Source of the DNA: Kumtagia yinganensis
GTDB lineage: Bacteria; Pseudomonadota; Alphaproteobacteria; Rhizobiales; Rhizobiaceae
Assembly: GCF_040081985.1 (NCBI RefSeq)
Contig: NZ_JBEBMH010000026.1
Span: 1-64,000 of the forward strand
Direction: 5' to 3'
Length of the DNA stretch: 64,000 nt
Positions within the stretch are counted from its first letter, which is position 1, and each line of letters begins with the position of its first letter. Position numbers and translations under genes: made by a program. The notes under the pieces were generated by a model that was not told the origin of the DNA, searched no databases, and saw only the letters and a program-made list of their open reading frames with translations. Shown piece by piece: positions 8,281 to 17,973 of the stretch.

Positions 8281-10722
8281 ATGCGCTCCACCGCCTGCCT
8301 TCTTCTCGGCACCCTGCTTGCCAGCAGCGCTTATGCGCAGGTGGCGCCGTTCGACATGTCGCAGGAGCGCGCAGCCTATCCGCCGCCGCCCGGGGCAAGT
8401 GTGCCCGCCGCGCCCTCCGGGACGCCTGCTCAGCCCGCGCCGCCTGCCGCCGCGCCAACGGCCCCCGCGCCTTCCACTTCGCCGCAGACGGCTCCCCTGG
8501 AAGCGAACAAGCCAGCGGGCCCGGATGGGATCAGCGTCGCGGCGACTGCTTTTGAAACCACCGCTCCGGCGGAGTTCCGGCGTTTTCTTATCCCGTTCCG
8601 CGAAATGATCATGGAGGGAGAGACACATCGGCGGTCCTGGTCGGTATTCCTCACGGCCGAAGAGGCTTCCGCTGCCCGCAAGATCCATTCCGCCTACCAG
8701 AACTCCGTCGTCGTCGCGCCGGAACTCTCCAAGTTCCGCCTGATCATCAACGATGTCGCGGTCTTCGATATTCCGATCCAGTCCTCCGACCAGGTTTCGG
8801 ATCTGGTCGCCGACCTGCCGCAAGGTCTGCTGAGGCCCGGCGCGAATACGATCGTGCTGGAATCGGTGATGCGCCACCGCACCGATTGCACCATTCAATC
8901 CACCTACGAACTCTGGACGGAGATCGACCCCGGCCGCACCTTCCTGTCGTTCGACCCGGCCGTATCGGTCGCCAAGCGGCGGGTCGACGACATCCAGGCG
9001 ACAGGCGTCGACCAGAACGGCGAAACCCATTTTTCCATCGTGGCTCCGGGCCTCGACTCGGCAGTCGCCACCGCGCCCATCGTGCGCCTCGCCGAAGGCC
9101 TGGCGTTGTCGGCCAACATGCCCAACATGGACATGAGCGTGAACCGGACGGCGCAGCAGCCCGCGCGTGCCGGCTCGATGACAGTGGTGATCGGAACCGC
9201 CCAGGAACTGGCCGGCGTGCTGGACAAGGTCCCCGAGGCCGCCACGACCTCGGCCTTCGTCGGTTTCGTCGACGATGCCGCCACCGGTCCGTCGACGCTG
9301 GTCGTCGGCGGGCCAAGCTGGACGGTCATCGCCTCGGCGGTGGAGAGCATCGTCAGTCCGGTGGACCGGCCGCCCACCAGCATGCGCGCGGTCATCGCGA
9401 CCAAGAACTGGCGGCTGCCGGATGCACCGCTCTATCGCGAAGGAGCCTCGGCAACCTTCGCCGACCTTGGCGTGCCCACGCAGGAGTTCACCGGACGGCG
9501 GTTCCGCACCGAATTCGCCTTCGGAATCCCCTCCGATTTCTACGCGAACGACTATGGCGAGGCGACGATCCTGCTCGACGCCGCCTTCTCGCCCGAAGTC
9601 CTGCCCGGAAGCCACATCGACATCTATGTGAACGGCAACATCGCCTCGACGCTGCCGATATCGCAGTCGGGCGGCGGTATCCTGCGGCAATTGCCGATCG
9701 GCGTGACCATGCGGCATCTGAAGCCCGGCGCCAATATGGTCAGGATCGAGGCGATCCTGATGACGGCGGCAGACGCGATCTGCACGCCGGGCACGACCGC
9801 ATCGACCGATCCGCGCTTCGTCCTCTTCGAAACCTCCAGGCTGGAGGTGCCGAATTTCGCGCGCATCGCCCGGAGCCCCGACCTCTCGGCGCTGGCCGGA
9901 ACCGGCTTCCCTTATAACCGAGCCACGGATTCCACGCCGATCATCCTGGAGCGCAACGAGCCCGGCGCGCTTTCGGCGGCCGCGGCAATGCTCGCCCGCA
10001 TGTCGGTGGCTGCCGGGCGCGCGCTGCGCGTCGACACCAGCCTGTCGCCGGCCATGGCCACCGGGCGGGACGCCATCTTCGTCAGTTCGATCGCCAACAC
10101 GCCAGCGGAAATCCTCCGCCATTTCGGCATATCCGCCAACAGCCAGTCGGAATGGTCGCAGGCCAGCCGCCCCGCCGCGGAGACCACCCCCGCCTCCGAC
10201 ACGACGGCGACGTTCGACCGCTGGCGGCAGCAATTGTCCGGCAGCGGATGGCGCGGCCGGGTCAGCTCGCTCGAAGACTGGCTGTCGCGCAATTTCGATT
10301 TCACCATCGGATCGCTGATCAAGACGGCCGATCCGACCGACTTCATGCCCAAACAGAGCGCCTCCATCATGGTCGCTCAACAGGAGAGCATCGGCGAGGG
10401 CGGGACCTGGACCCTGGTGACGGCGCCTTCGGGACAGCAACTCGACACCGGCATGGAAGCGCTCAGCAAATTCGAGAACTGGAACAAGATCGGCGGACAC
10501 ATCACCACACTCGACGGGAAGTCCGATACCCTCACGGTCGTGCCGGTCTCGTCCTTCCGTTTCGTCCCCACGCAACCCGCTTCGGTTTCCAATTATAGGC
10601 TTATCGCCGCCAACTGGCTGTCGTCGAACGTTCTGGCCTTCGCCGGCTGGCTTGTCGCGCTCTGCACCATCCTGGGACTCGTCACCGCGGGCCTGCTTTC
10701 CGTGTTCGGGCGGCGCGGATGA
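8281..10722 (+). CDS. bcsB: Cellulose synthase periplasmic subunit BcsB
   Basis: An 813-residue partner of BcsA that lies in the periplasm, guides the emerging glucan and is anchored by one C-terminal helix. A signal peptide (cleavage probably after SAYAQ) is followed by a Pro/Ala-rich linker (about residues 35-85). Two paired carbohydrate-binding and flavodoxin-like halves come next; phrases such as SIVSPVDRPP and GSHIDIYVNG are typical. The C-terminal transmembrane helix is at about residues 785-810. It starts 2 nt after bcsA and its stop overlaps the bcsZ start by 4 nt, so the three genes form one translational unit. Confidence 0.95.
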   Translation: MRSTACLLLGTLLASSAYAQVAPFDMSQERAAYPPPPGASVPAAPSGTPAQPAPPAAAPTAPAPSTSPQTAPLEANKPAGPDGISVAATAFETTAPAEFRRFLIPFREMIMEGETHRRSWSVFLTAEEASAARKIHSAYQNSVVVAPELSKFRLIINDVAVFDIPIQSSDQVSDLVADLPQGLLRPGANTIVLESVMRHRTDCTIQSTYELWTEIDPGRTFLSFDPAVSVAKRRVDDIQATGVDQNGETHFSIVAPGLDSAVATAPIVRLAEGLALSANMPNMDMSVNRTAQQPARAGSMTVVIGTAQELAGVLDKVPEAATTSAFVGFVDDAATGPSTLVVGGPSWTVIASAVESIVSPVDRPPTSMRAVIATKNWRLPDAPLYREGASATFADLGVPTQEFTGRRFRTEFAFGIPSDFYANDYGEATILLDAAFSPEVLPGSHIDIYVNGNIASTLPISQSGGGILRQLPIGVTMRHLKPGANMVRIEAILMTAADAICTPGTTASTDPRFVLFETSRLEVPNFARIARSPDLSALAGTGFPYNRATDSTPIILERNEPGALSAAAAMLARMSVAAGRALRVDTSLSPAMATGRDAIFVSSIANTPAEILRHFGISANSQSEWSQASRPAAETTPASDTTATFDRWRQQLSGSGWRGRVSSLEDWLSRNFDFTIGSLIKTADPTDFMPKQSASIMVAQQESIGEGGTWTLVTAPSGQQLDTGMEALSKFENWNKIGGHITTLDGKSDTLTVVPVSSFRFVPTQPASVSNYRLIAANWLSSNVLAFAGWLVALCTILGLVTAGLLSVFGRRG

Positions 10723-11771
10723 AGTGGTCGCTTGTCCCGCTGACGATCGCGGCGTTCCTGATGGGCCACAGCCCGGTATCCGCGCAGCCAACCGCCGGAC
10801 CGCCGCTGGTGCGCGCCGCCGACTGGGAAGCCTACAAGAGCCGGTTCCTCGAGAGCAGCGGCCGCATCATCGATGACGCGAACGGCAATATCAGTCACTC
10901 CGAAGGGCAGGGATACGGCCTGCTGCTGGCGGTGATGGCCGGCAGCCGGCCCGACTTCGACCTGATCTGGTCGTTCACGCGCGACGAACTGCTCTTGCGC
11001 AACGATGGGCTGGCAGCATGGAAATGGGACCCATCGACCTCTCCGCATGTCACCGATCCCAACAACGCCACCGATGGCGACCTGCTGATCGCCTATTCGC
11101 TGGCGCTGGCGGCAAAGGAGTGGCAGGCCCCGGAATTCGCCACGACGGCCGCCCGCATGGCCGACACGATCGCGCAGACCGGTGTCACGGAAAACCAGGG
11201 CAAGCTGATCATCCTGCCGGCCGCGACAGGCTTTTCAGCCGAGGACAGGCCGGACGGTCCGGTCGTCAATCCGTCCTACTGGATATTCGAGACCTTTCCC
11301 GTGCTAGGCGAGCTTTCGCGCGATCCCGCCTGGGGCAAGCTCAGCGAAGACGGGCTTTCGATCTTGCGGCAATCCTCCATGGGTCCGCGGAAGCTTCCGC
11401 CGGACTGGGTATCGCTGCATACGATGCCGAAGCCGGCAAAGGGTTTTGAGCCCGAGTTCGGCTACAATGCGCTGCGTGTCCCGCTCTACCTCGTACGCGC
11501 CGGAATACTCGACCGTGAACTGCTCGCCGGGTACGCGGCGGGCATGTCGGTGCAAGGCGGCGTGGCGACGTCCAACATCGACACCGGCGAGCCGCGCGAT
11601 ACGCTGACCGATCCGGGCTACCGGATCATCCCGGCGCTCGTCGCCTGCGCGCTCGACAAGAAACCGATCCCGGAAGACCTCAAGACCTTCACGCCGACAT
11701 TGTATTTTCCCTCGACGCTGCAGCTGCTGGCCTTGTCGCACCTCGCCGAACACCCGGAGCAATGCCCGTGA
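10719..11771 (+). CDS. bcsZ: Periplasmic endoglucanase BcsZ, glycoside hydrolase family 8
   Basis: A 350-residue GH8 cellulase with a cleavable signal peptide (about residues 1-23, ending SAQ). The conserved acid sits in HSEGQGYGLL (about residues 62-71) and the paired Asp in ATDGDLLIAYSL (about 119-130), both characteristic of BcsZ-type GH8. The enzyme trims amorphous cellulose in the periplasm and is needed for normal cellulose output in related systems. It overlaps bcsB by 4 nt (ATGA) and overlaps the following TPR gene by 10 nt. Confidence 0.94.
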   Translation: MKWSLVPLTIAAFLMGHSPVSAQPTAGPPLVRAADWEAYKSRFLESSGRIIDDANGNISHSEGQGYGLLLAVMAGSRPDFDLIWSFTRDELLLRNDGLAAWKWDPSTSPHVTDPNNATDGDLLIAYSLALAAKEWQAPEFATTAARMADTIAQTGVTENQGKLIILPAATGFSAEDRPDGPVVNPSYWIFETFPVLGELSRDPAWGKLSEDGLSILRQSSMGPRKLPPDWVSLHTMPKPAKGFEPEFGYNALRVPLYLVRAGILDRELLAGYAAGMSVQGGVATSNIDTGEPRDTLTDPGYRIIPALVACALDKKPIPEDLKTFTPTLYFPSTLQLLALSHLAEHPEQCP

Positions 11772-14020
11772 GAGTGCCTTCCATCATATGGCTGGTGGCG
11801 GGCGCCGCGGTCGTCGGCTATTTCGGATTGCGCGACAACAAGACGGCCGACGGCTTCTTCCAATCGCGCGCGACACGCGAAGCGGCCGGCACCTCGCAGC
11901 CCGGGACTACCGACCGCTCCAGTCAGTCCGGCACCCAGACCGCTCAACTTTCGCCAAGCGCCGGAACGGGCGGCCAGACCGTGCCCGCCGCGCCGCCGGC
12001 CACGGTCAACGCGACGCCCTCACCGCAGGCCCCTGCCCCCGCGCCAAGCACCGCCGCCACCGGCCAGGCGCCCGCCGTCGACGAGACGGCGCTGCGTTAT
12101 TTCGCCCGGCGCGGCGACAGCAAACGCCTGGAAGCCGAGATTGCGCGCCTGCGCACGCTCTATCCCGACTGGACGCCTCCCTCCGACCCTTCCGCCGTGG
12201 TGCCGCTGGGAGACGTGAAACTCGACGACATGTGGCAGCTCTATTCGGAGAACCGCTACGCCGAAGTCCGCAAGGCGATTGCGGATCGCGTCGCCGCCGA
12301 GCCGGCCTGGCGTCCCCCGCAGGATCTGCTCGACCGGTTGACCATCGCCGAGGCGCGCGACCGCCTGGTCAACGCATCGAACCTGAAACAGTCCGAGATG
12401 GTGATACGGATTGCCGCGAATACGCCGAGCCTGCTCACCTGCAGCGAGGTCGACGTGCTGTGGCGTGTGGCGGAAGCCTTCGCGGTCACCGACCGGACCG
12501 GGCGCGCCAGGGACGCCTTTCTCTACATCCTGAAGAATTGCACCGACCAGGCGGAGCGTCTCGCCACCGTGGAGAAGGCGATACCGGTCCTGTCCCGCGA
12601 CGAGATCGCCGACCTGCTGGCGACGGAACGGATCGGCCCCGACGGCAAGGGCGAGTTCGAAGCGGCTAAGATCGATCTGGCGCGGCGCAGCGTCGCCGCC
12701 GCCGGCGAGGATCCGAAGGTGACGGTTCCCCCGAGCGACGTGGGCGCGGTCGAGGCCGTTGCCGACAAGGATGGCCAGGCTTCCGACGCCATCCTGCTCG
12801 GCTGGTATTACCTTGGCCGGGACAACCCGACGGCAGCCGAGAAATGGTTCCGCAAGGCGCGCGGCGTGAAGGACACCGCCGAGGTCTCGCAGGGCCTGGC
12901 GCTGGCGCTGGTCGGGCTCGGACGATATGCCGAAGCCGAGGACGTGCTGTTCCCCTGGAACGACAGCAGCGACGAGGCGCGCAAGGTCTATCTCGCGGCG
13001 GTCGCAAACCTGCTCGGCGGCGATCCTCCCGCCATGATAGAGCCTGCCATGCTCCAGCGCATGGCGCCGGTCGTCGGCAAGGCGCGGGACGCGGCGGCGG
13101 CGCAGCAGTTCGGGTGGTATGCCCGCGCTCTCAACCAGCATCGCACCGCCGGCCAGTGGTTCACCGCCGCGCTGTCCTGGAAGCCGGACGACGAGCCCTC
13201 CGCCTACGGGCTGGCCCTGACGCGCCTGCAACTGAAGGACGCGGCCGGCGTCGCCGAGATCCAGCGCCTGTGGGCCGGACGTTCGGAGCGCATAGCGACA
13301 CTCGGCGAGATCCGCCGCGACCGTCAGCGCCCGGGTACGTTGCCAGCCCCGCCGGCGCAGGCCGGGGCAGCGAGTCCGATTGCCGAACGCCAGACCTATG
13401 GCGATACGGCGGAGGCCCCGGCCCGAGTCATCGAGGCGTCGGAACAGGTCCGCCCCGCACAGGGGTCAGGCTCCGGCTCGGCCAAAGGCGACCGCCTTCA
13501 GCGGAATCGCTCGTGCAAGACGACGCAGGCCTATTCCAACCTCGGCGGGTCGGCGTCGCTGGCGCGGGGCTGGTGCCTGATGGAGATGAAGCGGCCATTG
13601 GAGGCGATCAAGGCCTTCGAGAACGCGATGGAAAGGGGCGACGCTACCGTCCAGCGCGATGCCGCCTACGGCCAAAGCCTCGCCTATCTTCGCGTCGGCC
13701 TGTCCAACGATGCGGCCGTGGCGGCGGCCAAGGCGCCGCAGGACCGCAAACGCACCCTCGAACTCGATGAGGCCCTGCTGAGCAGGCGCGCATCGGATTT
13801 CTTCGGTGCCGGCCGCTATGCCGAAGCTATCCTCGCCCTCGACCAGCGCGCCCGCATCGCGCCCGAGCGCATCGACCTGATGGCGATGCGCGGTTACGCC
13901 TATCTCAATCTCCGGCGCAAGGAAGATGCCCGAAGGATATTCCGGGCCATCGCTGCAACCGGCGATCGCGAAGGGCTGCGCGGCCTGAAAGCCGTCGATC
14001 CGCCGAAGGACAACAACTAA
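11762..14020 (+). CDS. TPR-repeat protein of the cellulose operon, BcsC-like without beta-barrel
   Basis: A 752-residue protein with one N-terminal transmembrane helix (about residues 7-22), a long Pro/Ala/Thr-rich linker (about 35-105) and then helical tetratricopeptide-type repeats to the end, for example LGWYYLGRDNPTAAEKWFRKA and LARGWCLMEMKRPLEAIKAFENA read in part. It occupies the place of bcsC in enterobacterial operons but stops without the C-terminal outer-membrane barrel. It may therefore be an inner-membrane-anchored periplasmic scaffold that works with a separate export channel or none. It overlaps bcsZ by 10 nt; an alternative GTG lies 6 nt downstream of the ATG. It appears to be the last gene of the operon. 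Confidence 0.85.
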   Translation: MPVRVPSIIWLVAGAAVVGYFGLRDNKTADGFFQSRATREAAGTSQPGTTDRSSQSGTQTAQLSPSAGTGGQTVPAAPPATVNATPSPQAPAPAPSTAATGQAPAVDETALRYFARRGDSKRLEAEIARLRTLYPDWTPPSDPSAVVPLGDVKLDDMWQLYSENRYAEVRKAIADRVAAEPAWRPPQDLLDRLTIAEARDRLVNASNLKQSEMVIRIAANTPSLLTCSEVDVLWRVAEAFAVTDRTGRARDAFLYILKNCTDQAERLATVEKAIPVLSRDEIADLLATERIGPDGKGEFEAAKIDLARRSVAAAGEDPKVTVPPSDVGAVEAVADKDGQASDAILLGWYYLGRDNPTAAEKWFRKARGVKDTAEVSQGLALALVGLGRYAEAEDVLFPWNDSSDEARKVYLAAVANLLGGDPPAMIEPAMLQRMAPVVGKARDAAAAQQFGWYARALNQHRTAGQWFTAALSWKPDDEPSAYGLALTRLQLKDAAGVAEIQRLWAGRSERIATLGEIRRDRQRPGTLPAPPAQAGAASPIAERQTYGDTAEAPARVIEASEQVRPAQGSGSGSAKGDRLQRNRSCKTTQAYSNLGGSASLARGWCLMEMKRPLEAIKAFENAMERGDATVQRDAAYGQSLAYLRVGLSNDAAVAAAKAPQDRKRTLELDEALLSRRASDFFGAGRYAEAILALDQRARIAPERIDLMAMRGYAYLNLRRKEDARRIFRAIAATGDREGLRGLKAVDPPKDNN

Positions 14021-14265
14021 CTCGCAGCCCAAGCAGATTGGCCGGCTTGCCGACGAATGGCCCGACCCCGCGATGCAATGTCATGTCGCGGGCAGGACGC
14101 AAAGACCGCCTGTTGCTGGACTTTGCAAGGAAGGGTCTCGCGCCGGGTTTTCCTGGACAGCCGGCTTTTGTCAGCATCCGTCAGGATTATTTTCCCAAAA
14201 TCTTTCCCCACCCCTCCCGACCTCGCCGATAATCCTCGCCGCCCGTGTCGGAAAAGGAAGCGGCT

Positions 14266-15266
14266 GTGCTGGCGATGGACTGGACTGCGGCGATCGACAA
14301 GAACCGGGAGGCGCTGAAGCGTATCCTCGCCATGCTCGTCGCCATGGCCGGGCTGGCTGCCGGTGCCAAGCTGGACGCCGATACCGGATATGACGCCGGG
14401 CAGCCTGGCGCCGGTGAGCCTGGCGCTGGCGAGCCTGGCGCTGGGGGACAGTTTTTTTGTTTCCGCGGAAGGGCGCTGCCGCTTCAAGGCGGACGCGGGC
14501 GGAAAAAAATAAACTGTCCCCGGCACTGACCCTGCCCCGCCGTCTCCACCGCGCCATCCTCAGACTGCTGCGTCCGGCAGAGGCAGCGGCTCGACGCCTG
14601 ATCGTCGTGGCGGCGCGCGGGCTGGTGGTGACCCTGCCGCCGCAGCGCCCGCGAAAACCGAAACCGAAAAACCCGGAACCGCTGCTGCGCGGCTTCGGCA
14701 TCGCCGTCACCCTGTCGCGCGACGATCTCCGGCGTGCCGCGGCGGCCAGGCGGGCCGCGGAAATCCGCGCCGCGCGCCCGAAACGCCTCAGCCTGCCGCT
14801 GCTCGATCCGCTGCGAGACCCGTTCCGCGTCCAGCGCCGCTATCAGCCCGCGCACAGCGTGCCGCGCATCCTGTTTCCCGGCGTGGCCGATCCATCTTCC
14901 TTCCCGCGACCGCCATCGCCTCGCGACCCGATAAACGCGGAGCGTCTGGCGCGCCGACTGCAAGCGCTGGCTGCCGCGCTGGACGACCTGCCGGGCCAGG
15001 CAAGACGTTTTGCCCGCTGGAAGGCACGGCGCGACGCGGCCCTTGCGCGAGACAGGGACGCAGGCAAAGCAGGTACACAAACCCGACGGCGCGACGCGGC
15101 CAGTTCGCACAGCAAAGCTCGCCGCGCGAATTGGATCCGCCTCGGTCCGCTGAAACCCGGCCGGCCGCCCGGCTGGAGCCGAAAGCCCACCCATGACGTC
15201 CACGAGGTGTTGGACGTCGTCCACGGACTTGCCATGTGGGCGCTGGAGCCTGCCGACACGTCATGA
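14266..15266 (+). CDS. Rhizobial conserved hypothetical protein, reading frame broken at an A7 run
   Basis: Frame 1 from the GTG at 14266 (AAGGAAG 5 nt upstream; ATG at 14275 also possible) runs through three 15-bp repeats to a stop at 14524-14526. The protein continues one frame back from about 14508 to 15266. The junction is a run of seven A (14503-14509), where a -1 slip would give RKKNKLSPALTLP and join both parts into about 333 residues. The second part is basic, with KPKPKNPEP, a DDLPGQARRFARWKARRDA stretch and a conserved-looking tail ending HGLAMWALEPADTS. I recall similar proteins as hypothetical in Mesorhizobium; no function is known. It may be a pseudogene, a slippage-expressed gene or a sequencing error. 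Confidence 0.55.
14401..14445. repeat. Three tandem 15-bp repeats
   Basis: Three in-frame copies of a 15-bp unit with consensus GAGCCTGGCGCTGGC, the first copy slightly diverged, encode (Q/E)PGAG three times within the frameshifted hypothetical gene. Copy number could vary between strains by slippage. Confidence 0.8.
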
Positions 15267-15459
15267 CCGGCGTCATTCCGGACAATGCAAACGCAGGCAT
15301 CGAGAGCCGGCGCGGATTTTTCGCGGCGCGGCGACGATGGGTGCTGCCCGCGAGGACGGTTGCCCGTCAGGTGCCGAAGCTGGTCGGCCGGCCTGGCGCT
15401 TCCCCATTCCACAAATCTGGGGCATTGCGAACGAACCGGAAACACTGCTCCATGGCGGC

Positions 15460-17538
15460 ATGAACGTTGCTCTGCATGATTCGGCTTTTCAGCCGGCCTA
15501 TCTCGCTGCTCTCAACGAAGGCCAGCGCGCCGCCGTTGAGCATGGCGGCGGCACGGTTGCCGGGCCGCTGCTGATCATCGCCGGGGCGGGATCGGGCAAG
15601 ACGAACACGCTCGCCCATCGCGTCGCGCATCTGATCGTCAAGGGCGCCGATCCGCGCCGCATCCTGCTGATGACTTTTTCTCGCCGCGCCGCCGTGGAGA
15701 TGACGCGGCGTGTCGCGCGCATCGCCGGCGAAGTGTTGGGCGACAAGGCTTCCGTGCTGACCGACGGTCTGAACTGGGCCGGCACTTTCCACGCCATCGG
15801 CGCACGCCTGCTGCGCGATTGCGCGCCGGATATCGGTCTCGACCCCGCCTTCACCATCCACGACCGCGAGGATTCCGCCGACCTGATGAACCTCGTCCGG
15901 CATGAACTCGGGCTGTCGAAGACCGAGAGCCGGTTTCCGACCAAGGGGACATGCCTCGCCATCTATTCACGCGCCGTCAACGCGCAGAAGCCGCTCGACG
16001 AGATACTGGCAAAAGCCTTTCCGTGGTGCCGCGACTGGAACGACGAGTTGAAGCGGCTGTTCGCCGGCTACGTCGAGGCCAAGCAGGCCGAGAACGTGCT
16101 CGATTACGATGACCTGCTGCTCTATTGGGCCGAGATGGCAAGCGAGCCGGCGCTGGCCGAACGGCTTGGCGGTCGCTTCGACCATATCCTCGTCGACGAA
16201 TACCAGGACACCAACCGGCTGCAGGCCTCCATCCTGCTTGCGCTGAAACCCGATGGCGCCGGCCTGACGGTGGTCGGCGACGACGCGCAATCGATCTATT
16301 CCTTCCGCGCGGCGGAGGTGCGCAACATCCTCGACTTCCCCGCGCAGTTCGCCGCGCCGGCCGAAATCGTCACACTGGACCGCAACTACCGCTCGACCGA
16401 CGCCATACTTGGCGCCGCCAACGCGGTGATCGGCGAGGCCGCCGAACGTTTCACCAAGAACCTCTGGACCGAGCGCAGATCGGCCGAGAAACCGCTGCTG
16501 GTCACGGTGCGAGACGATGCCGACCAGGCGAACTACGTCTGCGACGGTGTGCTCGCCGAGCGCGAGGCCGGAACCGTGCTGAAGGCGCAGGCCGTGCTGT
16601 TCCGCGCCTCGCATCACAGCGGCCCTCTGGAAGTCGAACTCACCCGCCGCAACATCCCCTTCGTGAAATTCGGCGGCCTGAAATTCCTGGATGCCGCCCA
16701 CGTCAAGGACGTGCTGGCGCTCCTGCGTTTCGCCGAAAACCCGCGCGACCGCGTGGCCGGTTTTCGCGTGCTGCAGCTTCTGCCTGGCATCGGCCCGTCG
16801 ACCGCCGGCGCGATTATCGAGGCCATGGCCACGTCGCTGGATGCCGTGCTCGGCCTGTCGGCGTTCCGCGTGCCGCAGCGAACCGAGACCGACTGGCCCG
16901 CCTTCGTCGACCTGTTCGCCGGCCTGCGCGCGAAGTCCACCTGGCCGGCCGATCTCGAGCGCGTCCGGCTCTGGTACGAGCCGCATCTGGCGCGCATCCA
17001 CGAAGACGCCACGATCCGCCGCGCCGACCTGCTGCAACTGGAACAGATCGCAGCGGGCTATCCGTCGCGCCAAAAATTCCTCACGGACCTGACGCTCGAT
17101 CCGCCGGAGGCGACCAGCGACCGCGCCGGCCCGCCGCATCTCGACGAGGATTTTTTGATCCTCTCCACCATCCACTCGGCCAAGGGCCAGGAGTGGAAGA
17201 ACGTCTTCGTGCTCAACGCCGTCGACGGATGCATCCCGATCGATCTCGCAGTGGGCGAGGATGCCGACATCGAGGAGGAGCGGCGGCTGCTTTACGTGGC
17301 GATGACGCGGGCGAAAGACTCGCTGCACCTGATCACGCCGCAACGCTTCTACACGAGCGGCCAGGCGTCGCGCGGCGACCGCCACGTCTACGCCTCGCGC
17401 ACCCGCTTCATCCCGGATCACATTCTCGGACAGTTCGAACGGATGGGGTGGCCGACCGCGGGCATCGATGCGGATCCGTCGCGGAAGCCGATCGTCCAAG
17501 TCGACTTACGGAGCCGGATGCGTGGCATGTGGAAATGA
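15460..17538 (+). CDS. UvrD/Rep-type ATP-dependent DNA helicase
   Basis: A 692-residue superfamily 1A helicase that should move 3'-5' along single-stranded DNA in repair or replication restart. Motif I is GAGSGKTNTLAHR (about residues 40-52), motif II DEYQDTNR (about 246-253), motif III GDDAQSIYSFR, motif IV around LDRNYRST, motif V STIHSAKGQEW and motif VI YVAMTRAKDSL. The ATG at 15460 was chosen because the longer in-frame extension to 15193 overlaps the upstream gene and does not resemble the family. It is a single gene between unrelated neighbours, shorter at the C-terminus than E. coli UvrD, as is common for rhizobial paralogues. Confidence 0.93.
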   Translation: MNVALHDSAFQPAYLAALNEGQRAAVEHGGGTVAGPLLIIAGAGSGKTNTLAHRVAHLIVKGADPRRILLMTFSRRAAVEMTRRVARIAGEVLGDKASVLTDGLNWAGTFHAIGARLLRDCAPDIGLDPAFTIHDREDSADLMNLVRHELGLSKTESRFPTKGTCLAIYSRAVNAQKPLDEILAKAFPWCRDWNDELKRLFAGYVEAKQAENVLDYDDLLLYWAEMASEPALAERLGGRFDHILVDEYQDTNRLQASILLALKPDGAGLTVVGDDAQSIYSFRAAEVRNILDFPAQFAAPAEIVTLDRNYRSTDAILGAANAVIGEAAERFTKNLWTERRSAEKPLLVTVRDDADQANYVCDGVLAEREAGTVLKAQAVLFRASHHSGPLEVELTRRNIPFVKFGGLKFLDAAHVKDVLALLRFAENPRDRVAGFRVLQLLPGIGPSTAGAIIEAMATSLDAVLGLSAFRVPQRTETDWPAFVDLFAGLRAKSTWPADLERVRLWYEPHLARIHEDATIRRADLLQLEQIAAGYPSRQKFLTDLTLDPPEATSDRAGPPHLDEDFLILSTIHSAKGQEWKNVFVLNAVDGCIPIDLAVGEDADIEEERRLLYVAMTRAKDSLHLITPQRFYTSGQASRGDRHVYASRTRFIPDHILGQFERMGWPTAGIDADPSRKPIVQVDLRSRMRGMWK

Positions 17539-17769
17539 AATCCGGGTCAACCAGAGGCGGCCTCGGTCGGCAGGCGTTTCAAAACTGGACTCTGCCGAGC
17601 GGATTCTTCCGTCCCGTTCGATGCCCGGGTTCTGTCCAGTGCGGAGCGCCGTTGTTTATCGAGGATGCAACGTGGGCGAATGGACGACCGGGGGTGCCGG
17701 CACAGCACGGCAGCAGCACGGGAATTCACAGCCGATCGACCGAATGCCGCGAATCAGTCCCGGCGACGA

Positions 17770-17973
17770 TCAGACCGTTCCCAGAAACCATTTCGTCGCT
17801 TTTTCGAAGCTTCCAAATTCGACCGTTCGAAATTTCTTACCGTTGTCCGTCTGAACCGTCTCGGTGCCGCGATAGAAGGAGATATGTCCTGTGCCGGAGG
17901 GGAATTGCCACTGAACGCGATAGAGCACCTTTGTATCGCTCTGCTTGATAATCGTTTCAAAAGCATCTTTCAT
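17770..17973 (-). CDS. Small hypothetical protein (67 aa)
   Basis: The reading frame from the ATG at 17973 gives a compact, hydrophilic 67-residue protein starting MKDAFETIIKQSDTKVLYR and ending KKATKWFLGTV-like (FEKATKWFLGTV). Amino-acid composition is balanced and unlike the Arg/Pro/Ser-rich noise of shadow frames, which is the main support. An in-frame ATG at 18021 is a longer alternative; neither start has a strong ribosome site. I do not recognise the family. It stands alone in a stretch with little coding. Confidence 0.45.
   Translation of the reverse strand: MKDAFETIIKQSDTKVLYRVQWQFPSGTGHISFYRGTETVQTDNGKKFRTVEFGSFEKATKWFLGTV

Noticed and set aside
14067..14092. Terminator of the cellulose operon
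   Set aside because: CCCGCGA/TCGCGGG makes a 7-bp stem with a 12-nt loop but no T-run follows; too weak to call.
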